Source: Candidatus Gastranaerophilales bacterium | GTDB lineage: Bacteria; Cyanobacteriota; Vampirovibrionia; Gastranaerophilales; Gastranaerophilaceae | Reading direction: 5' to 3' | Length of the DNA: 64,000 nucleotides | Assembly (NCBI GenBank): GCA_944327255.1 | Contig: CALVHA010000006.1 | Location: 43,009 to 107,008, forward strand | In this document: in pieces, positions 1 through 7,197 of the stretch | Numbering within the stretch: position 1 is the first letter of the stretch | Layout: every line of letters starts with the position of its first letter | Made by a program: the position numbers and the translations under genes | The notes under the pieces: model-generated | What the model was told of the DNA's origin: nothing | The model's input: only the letters and a program-made list of their open reading frames with translations | Database searches by the model: none

Positions 1-1
1 G

Positions 2-244
2 GATGGAATCATCTATGGTTATCATAATAGTCTGTTAGATGAAAACAATGAGTTATTTGGATTTACAATGCTTATGGATGTTAATGGACCCAAAAATCCA
101 AATAAAGCAAATGTTGATCTATATTTACTTGCGATTAATAAACGCGGGAAAGTTGTTGATATGACCTGCGAAATGATAGGGACATGCACAGAGGATGACT
201 ATGAACGTGTATATGAAATGGACATAGAAACGCAGGGGAATTAA
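2..244 (+). CDS. C-terminal end of a pilin-like (prepilin-type) protein, partial
   Basis: An open frame enters from the left edge and ends at TAA 242-244, giving about 80 residues. The stretch LMDVNGPKNPNKANVDLY resembles the C-terminal half of pilin-like proteins of this kind of genome, where a D-x-N-G-x-K-x-P-N segment is common; the complete pilin-like gene at 3717 has the related DCNGEKGPNTYGADRFDF. The N-terminal cleavage motif lies outside the window, so the family call is an inference. A hairpin with a T tract follows directly. No function beyond a possible surface or secretion pseudopilin can be given. Confidence 0.55.
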   Translation, partial: DGIIYGYHNSLLDENNELFGFTMLMDVNGPKNPNKANVDLYLLAINKRGKVVDMTCEMIGTCTEDDYERVYEMDIETQGN

Positions 245-258
245 AAGTTAAGTATAAG

Positions 259-286
259 CAGGCCGGCATTTTCTGACCTGTTTTTT
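259..286 (+). terminator. Weak rho-independent terminator after the partial pilin-like gene
   Basis: CAGG (259-262) pairs with CCTG (277-280) and is followed by six T. The stem is short. It lies 15 bases after the stop at 244 and runs into the 3' end of the opposing yifB gene. Confidence 0.45.
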
Positions 287-1811
287 ATGCATTTAATACC
301 CTATATTGTAAGGCCTGCATTAAGTGGATCTGTTCAATATTTTCCGATCCATCAAGATCCGCTATAGTTCTTGCAAGCTTCAAAATTCTGTCATATCTTC
401 TTCCTGACAGCTGATACTTAATAATTGCTGAATGAAAAAGTTGTGTCGAATCTTTATCAATTTTGCAGTACTTTTTTATAAGCTTCGGTGTCAATTCAGA
501 ATTTGTTAAAATCCCGTCATTTTTATATCTTTCGACCTGAATTTTACGAGCTTTTATAACTCTTTCTCTTATTTGAGCAGAAGCTTCTTCCTGTCCGTTA
601 TAATTCAAAAGCTCTTCAGCAGTAAGTCTTGGGACATCAATCTGTAAATCAATTCGATCTAATAATGGTCCGGATAATTTTGAAAGATAGCGTTGAATCT
701 GATAATCAGTGCAGGTACACTGTTTCTCTTTATCTCCAAGATAACCACACGGACAAGGATTCATTGCCCCGAGCAGAAGAAACTTTGCAGGATATTTCAC
801 AGAATGTTTTGCTCTTGAAATAACAATTTCCCCATCCTCAAGCGGTTGACGTAAGACTTCTAAAACAGAACGGGGGAATTCAACCATTTCATCCAGAAAC
901 AATACACCTCTATGAGCAAGTGTTATTTCCCCCGGTTTAGGATTTGTACCGCCGCCAATAATCCCATTTGCAGAAGCAGTATGATGAACTGCTCTAAAAG
1001 GACGCTTTGCCATTAGAGGTTCATCCTGAGACAAAAGCCCGCAGACACTATAGATTTTTGTAAGCTCAAGGGCTTCAGAAAGTTCAAGAGGTGGTAATAT
1101 TGAAGGGAAACATTTTGCCATAAGACTTTTCCCGGATCCAGGAGAACCTATCATCAAAAGGTTATGACCTCCAGCGGCAGCAATTTCCATTGCTCGTTTC
1201 GCTTTTTGCTGACCTTTTACATCTTTAAAATCATAGATAAACGTCTCCAAACTCTCCTTTGAAAGATATTTTTTTATATCTACAATCGTTGGAGAAAGAG
1301 GATTTTCCGTAAAATGCGCAACAACTTCACTCAGGAATTTTGCGCCATAAACGTTAATTCCGTCAACAAGAGCAGCCTCTTTGGCGTTTGCCTCAGGAAC
1401 AATAACATTCTTTATTCCAAATTCTTTCAACCCGATAACCAAAGGCAAAACGCCACTAACGCTTCTTAAACTACCATCAAGAGAAAGTTCCCCTATAAAA
1501 GCGTAATCATCAAGCTTTTGGGATTCAAGAACGCCTTCCTCGACCTGTATACCAACAGCAATAGGAAGATCAAAATTGGTTCCTTCTTTTTTTAAATCAG
1601 CAGGTGCAAGATTCACAACAATTTTTCTGTCAGGGAAAGTAAGATTTGAATTTTTTGAAGCGGAACGAACCCTATCACGCGCTTCATTCACTGCAGCATC
1701 AGGAAGCCCGACAATAGAAATTCCCGGAAGGGAGTTTGTAACATCAATTTCAACATCCACTTTATATGCATTCAAACCGATAACTGTTGCAGTCGTAACC
1801 TTATTTACCAT
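285..1811 (-). CDS. yifB: YifB/ComM family Mg-chelatase-like AAA+ ATPase
   Basis: At 508 residues this is full length for the YifB/ComM family. The N-terminal Lon-protease-like fold is followed by an AAA+ module with Walker A GSPGSGKS near residue 220 and the Walker B segment VLFLDEM. A Cys-rich insert (PCPCGYLGDKEKQCTCT) precedes the sensor region, as in family members. In naturally transformable bacteria ComM is a helicase that helps branch migration during integration of imported DNA; in other species the role is less clear. The gene stands alone, divergent from the family 9 glycosyltransferase. The start ATG (1811) has no Shine-Dalgarno sequence but lies six bases after an extended -10 box (TGATATAAT), which suggests a leaderless mRNA. 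Confidence 0.93.
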   Translation of the reverse strand: MVNKVTTATVIGLNAYKVDVEIDVTNSLPGISIVGLPDAAVNEARDRVRSASKNSNLTFPDRKIVVNLAPADLKKEGTNFDLPIAVGIQVEEGVLESQKLDDYAFIGELSLDGSLRSVSGVLPLVIGLKEFGIKNVIVPEANAKEAALVDGINVYGAKFLSEVVAHFTENPLSPTIVDIKKYLSKESLETFIYDFKDVKGQQKAKRAMEIAAAGGHNLLMIGSPGSGKSLMAKCFPSILPPLELSEALELTKIYSVCGLLSQDEPLMAKRPFRAVHHTASANGIIGGGTNPKPGEITLAHRGVLFLDEMVEFPRSVLEVLRQPLEDGEIVISRAKHSVKYPAKFLLLGAMNPCPCGYLGDKEKQCTCTDYQIQRYLSKLSGPLLDRIDLQIDVPRLTAEELLNYNGQEEASAQIRERVIKARKIQVERYKNDGILTNSELTPKLIKKYCKIDKDSTQLFHSAIIKYQLSGRRYDRILKLARTIADLDGSENIEQIHLMQALQYRVLNA

Positions 1812-1857
1812 AAGTAGATTATATCACGATTTTTCTCTTTATGCTATAATTTGAAAT
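1812..1857. promoter_or_regulatory. Divergent leaderless promoters of yifB and the GT9 gene
   Basis: The 46-base gap holds two extended -10 boxes. On the minus strand TGATATAAT places TATAAT at 1818-1823, six bases before the yifB ATG. On the plus strand TGCTATAAT (1842-1850) ends seven bases before the ATG at 1858. Neither gene has a Shine-Dalgarno sequence. With a normal start site 6-8 bases after the -10 box, both transcripts would begin at or next to the A of ATG. Confidence 0.7.
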
Positions 1858-2859
1858 ATGGAAGATATTAAAAATATTTTAGCAATAAATTTTGGCGGGA
1901 TAGGTGATGAAATATTTTTTCTGCCAGCATTAATTTCATTAAAAAAAGAGTTTCCGAATTCAAAAATTACTCTTGCACTTGAGCCAAGAAGTAAAAGTGT
2001 CAAAGATTTGACAGATATAATTGATAACCTTTTCTTAGTCGACATAAAAGGGAAAAATAAATATCTTGAGTTGTTGAAGCTTGTATATCTTGCAAGAAAT
2101 GGGAATTTTGATATTGCAATTTCATCTGGCGGGAATAAATTTATAAGTATTTTACTATGGCTTACAGGTATAAAAAAACGCTACGGGTATGATACTGGTG
2201 CTTTGAGTCAGAAACTGTTAACTAAAGCCGTAAAATTAAACAAAAATCAATATGCCTGTGCAATGTATCATGATTTAGTGACTCCTCTTACTGATTACAA
2301 AACAGAGCTTCCAGAAGTCAATATAATACCTCAGTCTAAACGTCCTGAAACTGTCCTTATTCACCCCGGCGTAAGTAAAATGAGTATTCAAAAAGGATGT
2401 ATTAAAACAATAAGAGCAGATATTTGGGCCAAAACAGTAGATTTACTGGTTGCGAAAGGGAAACATGTAATCCTCGCCGGCGGACCAGATGACAGAAAAT
2501 GTATTGAAACCATTTTAAATACAGTAACCTGCAAAAATTCTGAAAATTTTGAAAATTATTATGGAAAAACCCGTTCAATGAAAGATTTGGGGGAATTAAT
2601 ATCAAGTTCAGAAAAATTTCTCTGTTCTGATTCAGCGCCTCTGCATGTGGCAGTTGCTTTAAAAACAAAAACCTATGTGATATTTGGACCAACTGATGAT
2701 AAAAGATTAATTCCACAATCTGAAAATGTTATTGCAATAAAAGCTTCTGATAATTGTCCGCTTAAACCATGTCTGTGGGAAAGAAGACTCACAACATGTG
2801 AAAATTTAAATTGCTTAAAAATTACTGCAGAAGAAATTGTATCAAAAGTTCTAGAATAA
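1858..2859 (+). CDS. Glycosyltransferase family 9 (heptosyltransferase-like)
   Basis: The 333-residue protein has the two Rossmann-like halves of family 9 (GT-B) enzymes. The N-terminal half starts with ILAINFGGIGDEIFFLPAL, matching the phosphate-binding G-G-x-G-D region. The C-terminal half has VLIHPGVSK, the donor-site segment HVILAGGPDD and SDSAPLHVAVALKTKTYVIFGPTD. Family members move ADP-heptose or related sugars onto lipid A-core or surface glycans at the inner face of the inner membrane. The substrate here is not readable from sequence. The gene is alone on its strand, has no terminator before the tRNA promoter, and has no Shine-Dalgarno sequence (see the upstream promoter). Confidence 0.85.
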   Translation: MEDIKNILAINFGGIGDEIFFLPALISLKKEFPNSKITLALEPRSKSVKDLTDIIDNLFLVDIKGKNKYLELLKLVYLARNGNFDIAISSGGNKFISILLWLTGIKKRYGYDTGALSQKLLTKAVKLNKNQYACAMYHDLVTPLTDYKTELPEVNIIPQSKRPETVLIHPGVSKMSIQKGCIKTIRADIWAKTVDLLVAKGKHVILAGGPDDRKCIETILNTVTCKNSENFENYYGKTRSMKDLGELISSSEKFLCSDSAPLHVAVALKTKTYVIFGPTDDKRLIPQSENVIAIKASDNCPLKPCLWERRLTTCENLNCLKITAEEIVSKVLE

Positions 2860-2870
2860 ACCTATAACTA

Positions 2871-2899
2871 TTGACAATCAGTTATGTGTTTCGTATTAT
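2871..2899 (+). promoter_or_regulatory. Sigma70-type promoter of the tRNA-Cys unit
   Basis: TTGACA (2871-2876), a 17-base spacer and TATTAT (2894-2899) form a near-consensus promoter. The expected start near 2906 is just before tRNA-Cys at 2910. Confidence 0.8.
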
Positions 2900-2909
2900 A
2901 AAGAAACAA

Positions 2910-2981
2910 GGCGACATGGCCAAGTGGTAAGGCAGGAGCCTGCAAAGCTCTTATCCCCCAGTTCGAATCTGGGTGTCGCCT
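2910..2981 (+). tRNA. tRNA-Cys (GCA anticodon)
   Basis: A complete cloverleaf is visible. The acceptor stem GGCGACA (2910-2916) pairs with TGTCGCC (2974-2980), and the discriminator is T, as usual for tRNA-Cys. The anticodon loop CTGCAAA has GCA at 2942-2944, and the T arm contains GTTCGAATC. The CCA end is not encoded. A short T run follows, and the small ORF at 3000 begins 18 bases later, so the two are likely on one transcript. Confidence 0.95.
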
Positions 2982-2999
2982 TTTTTAATAGGAGGTTAT

Positions 3000-3230
3000 A
3001 TGGGAAAAATTTTTGGGATATCTGATAATCCGGTTTCAACAATTGATAAAGCAATACAACCGCTAATCTTAAAGGGACCAAAAGTTTCAAGAATTAAACC
3101 TCCTAAAAATCAAACTCAGGTTGACAAATTTGTTTCAAAAGATAAACAACACACATCAAATCCATTTGTAAAAATGCGTAATGGAATTGGAAGATTAATG
3201 TCACATTTTAGCAAAAAGAAAACATCGTAA
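3000..3230 (+). CDS. Small basic hypothetical protein between two tRNA genes
   Basis: ATG 3000 follows a strong Shine-Dalgarno sequence (AGGAGG, eight bases upstream), which supports translation. The 76-residue product is lysine-rich, has no membrane segment or signal peptide, and ends KKKTS. I do not recognise a family. It sits between tRNA-Cys and tRNA-Val with no separate promoter visible, so it is probably read from the tRNA-Cys promoter. A longer frame begins upstream inside the tRNA but is not credible as coding. Confidence 0.65.
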   Translation: MGKIFGISDNPVSTIDKAIQPLILKGPKVSRIKPPKNQTQVDKFVSKDKQHTSNPFVKMRNGIGRLMSHFSKKKTS

Positions 3231-3246
3231 GTTTTTCAGAAAAAAC

Positions 3247-3319
3247 GGGCGATTGGCGCAGTTGGTAGCGCACTTGAACGACATTCAAGGGGTCACAAGT
3301 TCGAGCCTTGTATCGCCCA
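3247..3319 (+). tRNA. tRNA-Val (GAC anticodon) with C at position 33
   Basis: The acceptor stem GGGCGAT (3247-3253) pairs with ATCGCCC (3312-3318), with discriminator A. The anticodon stem CTTGA/TCAAG encloses the seven-base loop ACGACAT, giving anticodon GAC (3280-3282). The T arm ACAAG-TTCGAGC-CTTGT is regular and CCA is not encoded. Position 33, nearly always U in elongator tRNAs, is C here (3279). The identity follows from the anticodon and the overall likeness to bacterial tRNA-Val. Confidence 0.88.
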
Positions 3320-3326
3320 ATTATTT

Positions 3327-3352
3327 AAAAAAGACCTTAACGGGTCTTTTTT
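3327..3352 (+). terminator. Rho-independent terminator after tRNA-Val
   Basis: AAAAGACC pairs with GGTCTTTT around a short loop, followed by a T run. It closes the tRNA-Cys / small ORF / tRNA-Val unit. Confidence 0.85.
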
Positions 3353-3385
3353 ATTATTATTTCTAATAATCTATTTTATAACTCT

Positions 3386-3601
3386 TTACTTTAATTCTTT
3401 GTCAATAAACTCTATTCTGTATCCCAAAACATCTGCGATAATATATGCCTCAGCTAGTGTAAGCCTGTTTAAACGAAGCTTGTGAGAAATCGATTGAAAA
3501 GTATATTTTTTACCTGTTTTCTCTGTCATTAATTCTGCCAGTCTAGTTATAGTTACACATTTCAACGCAAGAAGCGATTTTATTTTTTCCCTTATATGCA
3601 T
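3386..3601 (-). CDS. Small XRE-like helix-turn-helix protein
   Basis: The 71-residue protein looks like a single helix-turn-helix domain. The helix ITRLAELMTEKTGKKY is followed by a recognition-type helix FQSISHKLRLNRLTLAEA and a C-terminal helix with IADVLGYRIEFID. This fits short Cro/XRE-like regulators, though the turn is not textbook. It faces the pilin-like gene at 3717 across a 115-base region with a promoter and a perfect palindrome, so it may regulate itself and that gene (inference). The ATG lies seven bases after TATAAT (3609-3614, minus strand) and has no Shine-Dalgarno sequence, consistent with a leaderless mRNA. Confidence 0.75.
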   Translation of the reverse strand: MHIREKIKSLLALKCVTITRLAELMTEKTGKKYTFQSISHKLRLNRLTLAEAYIIADVLGYRIEFIDKELK

Positions 3602-3620
3602 ATAGTTAATTATAATTTTA

Positions 3621-3649
3621 TTGACAAAATATTAAAAATACGTTATCAT
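3621..3649 (+). promoter_or_regulatory. Promoter of the pilin-like gene
   Basis: TTGACA (3621-3626) is followed after 17 bases by TATCAT (3644-3649). The expected start near 3656 lies inside the palindrome at 3651-3688. Confidence 0.6.
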
Positions 3650-3650
3650 A

Positions 3651-3688
3651 TAATTTAAATAATAATTATTTAATTATTATTTAAATTA
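3651..3688. repeat. 18-bp AT-only perfect palindrome, candidate operator or 5' UTR hairpin
   Basis: Positions 3651-3668 and 3671-3688 are exact inverted repeats with a two-base TT spacer. Only A and T occur. It overlaps the expected transcription start of the pilin-like gene and lies between it and the divergent HTH gene. Confidence 0.7.
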
Positions 3689-3716
3689 AATAATTAATAA
3701 ATAGGAAAATTGAATA

Positions 3717-4325
3717 ATGTCAATCAAGCTAAAAATCATACAAGGATTTACCCTTGGAGAAGTATTGATAACACTTGGAATAATTGGAATAGTAGCAGCC
3801 ATGACATTACCCGGAATAATAGAGCGCTACAAAAAATACGAATACTCGACGAGAATTAAAAAGTTTAATACAGCATTTTCTCAAGCAATATTACAGATAG
3901 AAGCAGAAAATGATTCTGCCCTTCAATGGGAACGAGATGACACCTCCTTCATCCGTAATATGTTGCTTCCAAAACTAAAGTATGCAAAAGCGATACAAGA
4001 CTATGGAACATTTAAAATTTTCTTTCTTGATGGCTCTATGGCAGGCCTTGCAACAGGAGCATGTCTTGATGTTATATATGATTGTAATGGCGAAAAAGGC
4101 CCAAATACATATGGAGCTGATAGGTTCGATTTTTTGATGTGTTTTACTGATGCAACCAGAAGACAATTTTTTGGAAATAAAAATAAATTTTTTGGACCTC
4201 AACGCCACTATACCTCCAGAGAAGCTGCTTTACAAGGATGTAAGACTAACAGTATAAATTGTGCAGGACTATTAGAGCAGGATGGTTGGGAATTCAAAGA
4301 CGACTATCCCTATACATTGAAGTAA
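3717..4325 (+). CDS. Prepilin-type N-terminal cleavage/methylation protein (pseudopilin)
   Basis: The 202-residue protein has a short positive leader and then G|FTLGEVLITLGIIGIVAAM, with the prepilin peptidase site before Phe+1 and the conserved Glu+5. The hydrophobic N-terminal helix is followed by a variable globular part with four Cys residues that could form disulfides. PilD-type peptidase would cleave it for assembly into a type IV pilus or type II secretion pseudopilus. It stands alone; no pilus assembly gene is in the window. Such genes often occur in many copies in this lineage, and the fragment at 2-244 appears to be another copy. A weak AGGA at 3702 precedes the ATG. Confidence 0.88.
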   Translation: MSIKLKIIQGFTLGEVLITLGIIGIVAAMTLPGIIERYKKYEYSTRIKKFNTAFSQAILQIEAENDSALQWERDDTSFIRNMLLPKLKYAKAIQDYGTFKIFFLDGSMAGLATGACLDVIYDCNGEKGPNTYGADRFDFLMCFTDATRRQFFGNKNKFFGPQRHYTSREAALQGCKTNSINCAGLLEQDGWEFKDDYPYTLK

Positions 4326-4340
4326 AATAGTTATTTAATA

Positions 4341-5600
4341 TTACCAGTAACCAAAGAAATATGGATGACGCATATAAAAGAAATCATTATAATACCATCT
4401 ATCATAATATCTTTGCTGTTCTAAAAGCATCTGCTGTCTCTGATATTCAATTTGCTTTTGTTTCTCCTCATAAGCCTTTTGGTATGCAATTTTAAGTTCC
4501 TGAGTAAGTTTTGCCTGTTCCTTATTTACAGACTCGAAACATTTTACAAGCTCCCTGTCTCCAAATTTTGCGATACAAGCATTTGTACTGTTAAAAAATT
4601 GTACCTGCCTGTTGCTAATATTAACAGGGTCGTCTATTTTTTCAATTTCTTTATAAATCTTATTCCAATCAGGCTTTTCTACAAAAAGTGCCAATCCTTT
4701 AACAGCTCTATCAATTTTAGCCTGTTCAATTTTAGCTATTCTCATATCCGCTTGTGCCAGTTCAAAATTATTCTTATTAGAAATAGCGATTTCTCTTGCC
4801 TTATTGTAATTAGCAAGTTTAGTATTCACATTTTTTGAAGTTGTTCCAAGCCTCATATAATTAATTGCCGTCGGATAAAGGTTTACCAGTTCAAGTGCAA
4901 GCCGGTTTGCCTCTTGGATATTATTTAATGAATAATAAGCATTATAAAGAATTACAAGTGCTCCAAGATAGTTCTGGCTACTTCTGGAAATTTTCTTTGC
5001 ATAATAAATACTTGTGCTATAATTATTCAAATTATAATGAATATCAGCCATCGCAAACCAGAGATTATCAACAGACGGATTAGGAATATCTGCTTCAGCA
5101 AATGGAGTTAAATACGTCAGAGCTGAAGGAAAGTTTCTGTTCAAATAATAAAGCATACCAAGCTTATATGAAACTTTTTGCTTATCAAGAATATTATCTC
5201 TGGCATTAATCTCCTGAATTTTAATTAGCTGGTGTAGTGCATCTGATAAATTATTTGTTTCTAAACAATAATTAAAATATTGAATGTATGTTGGCAAAAA
5301 TGATGAATCTTCTTCAAAAGCTTTTTGGAATTCGTTCTTTGTAATATATTTTTGAATCTTCTTAATTTTTTTATATTCTTTTTTTTGCTCTTTAGTCAAA
5401 TCTTTTTCTTTCTCATTACTGAGTTCTTTGTAACGAACCTTAATATTTTCAGAATCAATATTATACATTGAAGCATAGAAAGGAAGTTCCAAAGATACAG
5501 CGACATTTTGAACCGAATATGTCTCATATACAGCTGAAGAATAAACAGTACTACCTGTAAAAATCGTCAATACAAGCACTAATGCAAAAAACTTTTTCAT
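4341..5600 (-). CDS. Exported TPR-repeat protein
   Basis: The 419-residue product starts with a signal peptide (MKKFFALVLVLTIFTGSTVY). From about residue 95 to 290 it is built of helical tetratricopeptide-like repeats, such as YKLGMLYYLNRNFPSALTYL and WFAMADIHYNLNNYSTSIYY. A basic helix and a Gln-rich segment follow, and the C-terminus is aromatic (Tyr, Trp and Phe). TPR proteins act as scaffolds; the partner is unknown and the protein is probably periplasmic or surface-associated. A Shine-Dalgarno-like GTAGGAA precedes the start. It is convergent with the pilin-like gene, with only 15 bases between stops. Confidence 0.75.
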   Translation of the reverse strand: MKKFFALVLVLTIFTGSTVYSSAVYETYSVQNVAVSLELPFYASMYNIDSENIKVRYKELSNEKEKDLTKEQKKEYKKIKKIQKYITKNEFQKAFEEDSSFLPTYIQYFNYCLETNNLSDALHQLIKIQEINARDNILDKQKVSYKLGMLYYLNRNFPSALTYLTPFAEADIPNPSVDNLWFAMADIHYNLNNYSTSIYYAKKISRSSQNYLGALVILYNAYYSLNNIQEANRLALELVNLYPTAINYMRLGTTSKNVNTKLANYNKAREIAISNKNNFELAQADMRIAKIEQAKIDRAVKGLALFVEKPDWNKIYKEIEKIDDPVNISNRQVQFFNSTNACIAKFGDRELVKCFESVNKEQAKLTQELKIAYQKAYEEKQKQIEYQRQQMLLEQQRYYDRWYYNDFFYMRHPYFFGYW

Positions 5601-5690
5601 AAAATAGTTCCTACCTTCTACACAATAATAACGATATTGTTCCTAAAAAAGTTCATTGTGTCAAGAATTTATTTCCAAATAAAAAAAATA

Positions 5691-5699
5691 TGCTATAAT
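5691..5699 (+). promoter_or_regulatory. Extended -10 promoter element
   Basis: TGCTATAAT with TATAAT at 5694-5699, the same extended form as at 1842. No clear -35 box is seen. Confidence 0.6.
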
Positions 5700-5727
5700 A
5701 ATTAACATGGAAACAAGGAGAGCTTAT

Positions 5728-6360
5728 ATGAAAAAATTTTTAACAACAATGACAATTATCGGGTTATTCGCAAGTAATTGTGCAGCACATGCATATATTC
5801 AAAAAGGACAACAAATTTATTTTAACCCTGTAAACACGACCTGGAGTGAACAAAAACAAACTCCAATGGATATAACTATTATTCACAACGGAACAACCGG
5901 AAATGACAAACTAAATGAATACCTTTTTGAAAATGGGGCACGAGCAATACCATCAGTAACAAATGCGGAATTTATCAAAAGCGGTGCTTTAATTGGTATA
6001 AACAGTGCAGAGATGAAATTTTGCAGATACGTTTATTCTCTTGGCAGGATAGAAGTTTTTCCTATTACTGATAAGACAATCGCACAGCTTTATCCTGATT
6101 ACGAAGTTGTAAAAATCTCACAGTTTAATAAATATCACAAACATACAGTATATAAAAAACGGTTTACAAAGAAGAATTTTCTTATAATTAACGATACTGA
6201 CAAATCTTTTGCAGCATATTCATATAGACCAAAAAGTTTTGTAACAACTGATATGAAAAACTTCTTAACAGCTAAACGCGCAGGGCAGATTACAATCTCC
6301 GTTGACGGGAAAGAAACAAAAGAAACTCCAAAATATAGACTTTACGTTAAAAACAGATAG
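5728..6360 (+). CDS. Hypothetical exported protein
   Basis: ATG 5728 is preferred over an upstream in-frame ATG at 5707, because AAGGAG lies just before 5728 and the shorter form starts with a clean signal peptide (MKKFLTTMTIIGLFASNCAAHA). The mature part of about 185 residues is mixed alpha/beta with many Lys and Tyr residues and no motif I recognise. It is a single-gene unit with its own extended -10 box and ends three bases before the convergent DUF4145-like gene. It is probably periplasmic or cell-surface; function unknown. Confidence 0.7.
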   Translation: MKKFLTTMTIIGLFASNCAAHAYIQKGQQIYFNPVNTTWSEQKQTPMDITIIHNGTTGNDKLNEYLFENGARAIPSVTNAEFIKSGALIGINSAEMKFCRYVYSLGRIEVFPITDKTIAQLYPDYEVVKISQFNKYHKHTVYKKRFTKKNFLIINDTDKSFAAYSYRPKSFVTTDMKNFLTAKRAGQITISVDGKETKETPKYRLYVKNR

Positions 6361-6363
6361 TTT

Positions 6364-7086
6364 TTACAGGCTGATAAGAAACATTGCAAACAACAATAGA
6401 ATAGAAATAACAAAAGAAATTCCGACTAAAATCCAAAATATTGATAAGCCTTTTTTCTTAGTTCTGGCAGACATTGTATAGGATTGTTTGTCGGATTTCT
6501 TTTTGGAGCCTGCAGGCTTAGACTTTTTAGTTTTTTTCTCAATAGGAAATACAGTTATTTCGTTTTTTGTCGATTTTTTCTTTTTATTCTTTGAAGCTAT
6601 CCTGCTTTTTTCCTCTGTATAACGCTCTGCCAATGATTTCTGGGATCGTTTACCAGTTATTAAAAGTTCTGTATCATATCTGAGTTTTAAAACATCAGGG
6701 TTGGCTCCCTTATTATAAACAGAATAACTTATTGCAACTTCAAAAGCTCTTTGCAAACATTCCAGAGCATCCATTGCATTCTTCTTAACCTTAGAAGAAT
6801 GAACTGACTCGTTCCCGTGTTTTTTCAAAAAATACAAATCATCAATAAATTCTTTTTCCTGCTCTTCACCATTCCCTTTATCTTTAAGTGTAGCAAGCAT
6901 TTCGTCAAATGTTTCTTCTGTTGACCTATTTTTTCCAAGAACTTTCTTACAGACATTTTCTCCAAATCGTCTTGTCTGTGACATGCACTGCTCAAAATAC
7001 TCATCTCTATAAAGTTTTTCAGCTTCATCGATAATTTCATATAAATTCTTATCAATCTTTTTTAAAAAATCAAAATTTGCAACCAT
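6364..7086 (-). CDS. DUF4145-like protein with C-terminal membrane anchor
   Basis: The N-terminal 120 residues resemble the all-helical DUF4145-type domain: a helix with EAEKLYRDEYFEQCMSQTRR, then FLKKHGNESVHSSKV with the typical N/H-x-x-x-H pattern. A Lys/Ser-rich linker follows (about residues 150-215). The last 25 residues form one hydrophobic helix (IFWILVGISFVISILLLFAM), making this a tail-anchored membrane protein with the helical domain in the cytoplasm. Domains of this type occur in defence and nucleic-acid-linked proteins, but the neighbours here give no hint. Function is not assigned. Confidence 0.65.
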   Translation of the reverse strand: MVANFDFLKKIDKNLYEIIDEAEKLYRDEYFEQCMSQTRRFGENVCKKVLGKNRSTEETFDEMLATLKDKGNGEEQEKEFIDDLYFLKKHGNESVHSSKVKKNAMDALECLQRAFEVAISYSVYNKGANPDVLKLRYDTELLITGKRSQKSLAERYTEEKSRIASKNKKKKSTKNEITVFPIEKKTKKSKPAGSKKKSDKQSYTMSARTKKKGLSIFWILVGISFVISILLLFAMFLISL

Positions 7087-7140
7087 TTCTCATTCCCAAT
7101 TTATAGAGATAGAGTACTATGCAGGACAACTATTGTCAAC

Positions 7141-7173
7141 AAAAAAAACAGACTCTATTAATCATAGAGTCCG
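7141..7173 (-). terminator. Rho-independent terminator of pgi
   Basis: GACTCTA (7151-7157) pairs with TAGAGTC (7165-7171). Read on the minus strand the hairpin is followed by eight U, 25-57 bases after the pgi stop. A T run on the plus side makes it symmetrical. Confidence 0.85.
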
Positions 7174-7197
7174 TTTTTTCTTAATTAATAAAAAGAC

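Noticed and set aside
4452..5083. Plus-strand open frames opposite the TPR gene
   Set aside because: They are antisense to a protein with clear TPR repeats and a signal peptide, and have no ribosome sites or family motifs.
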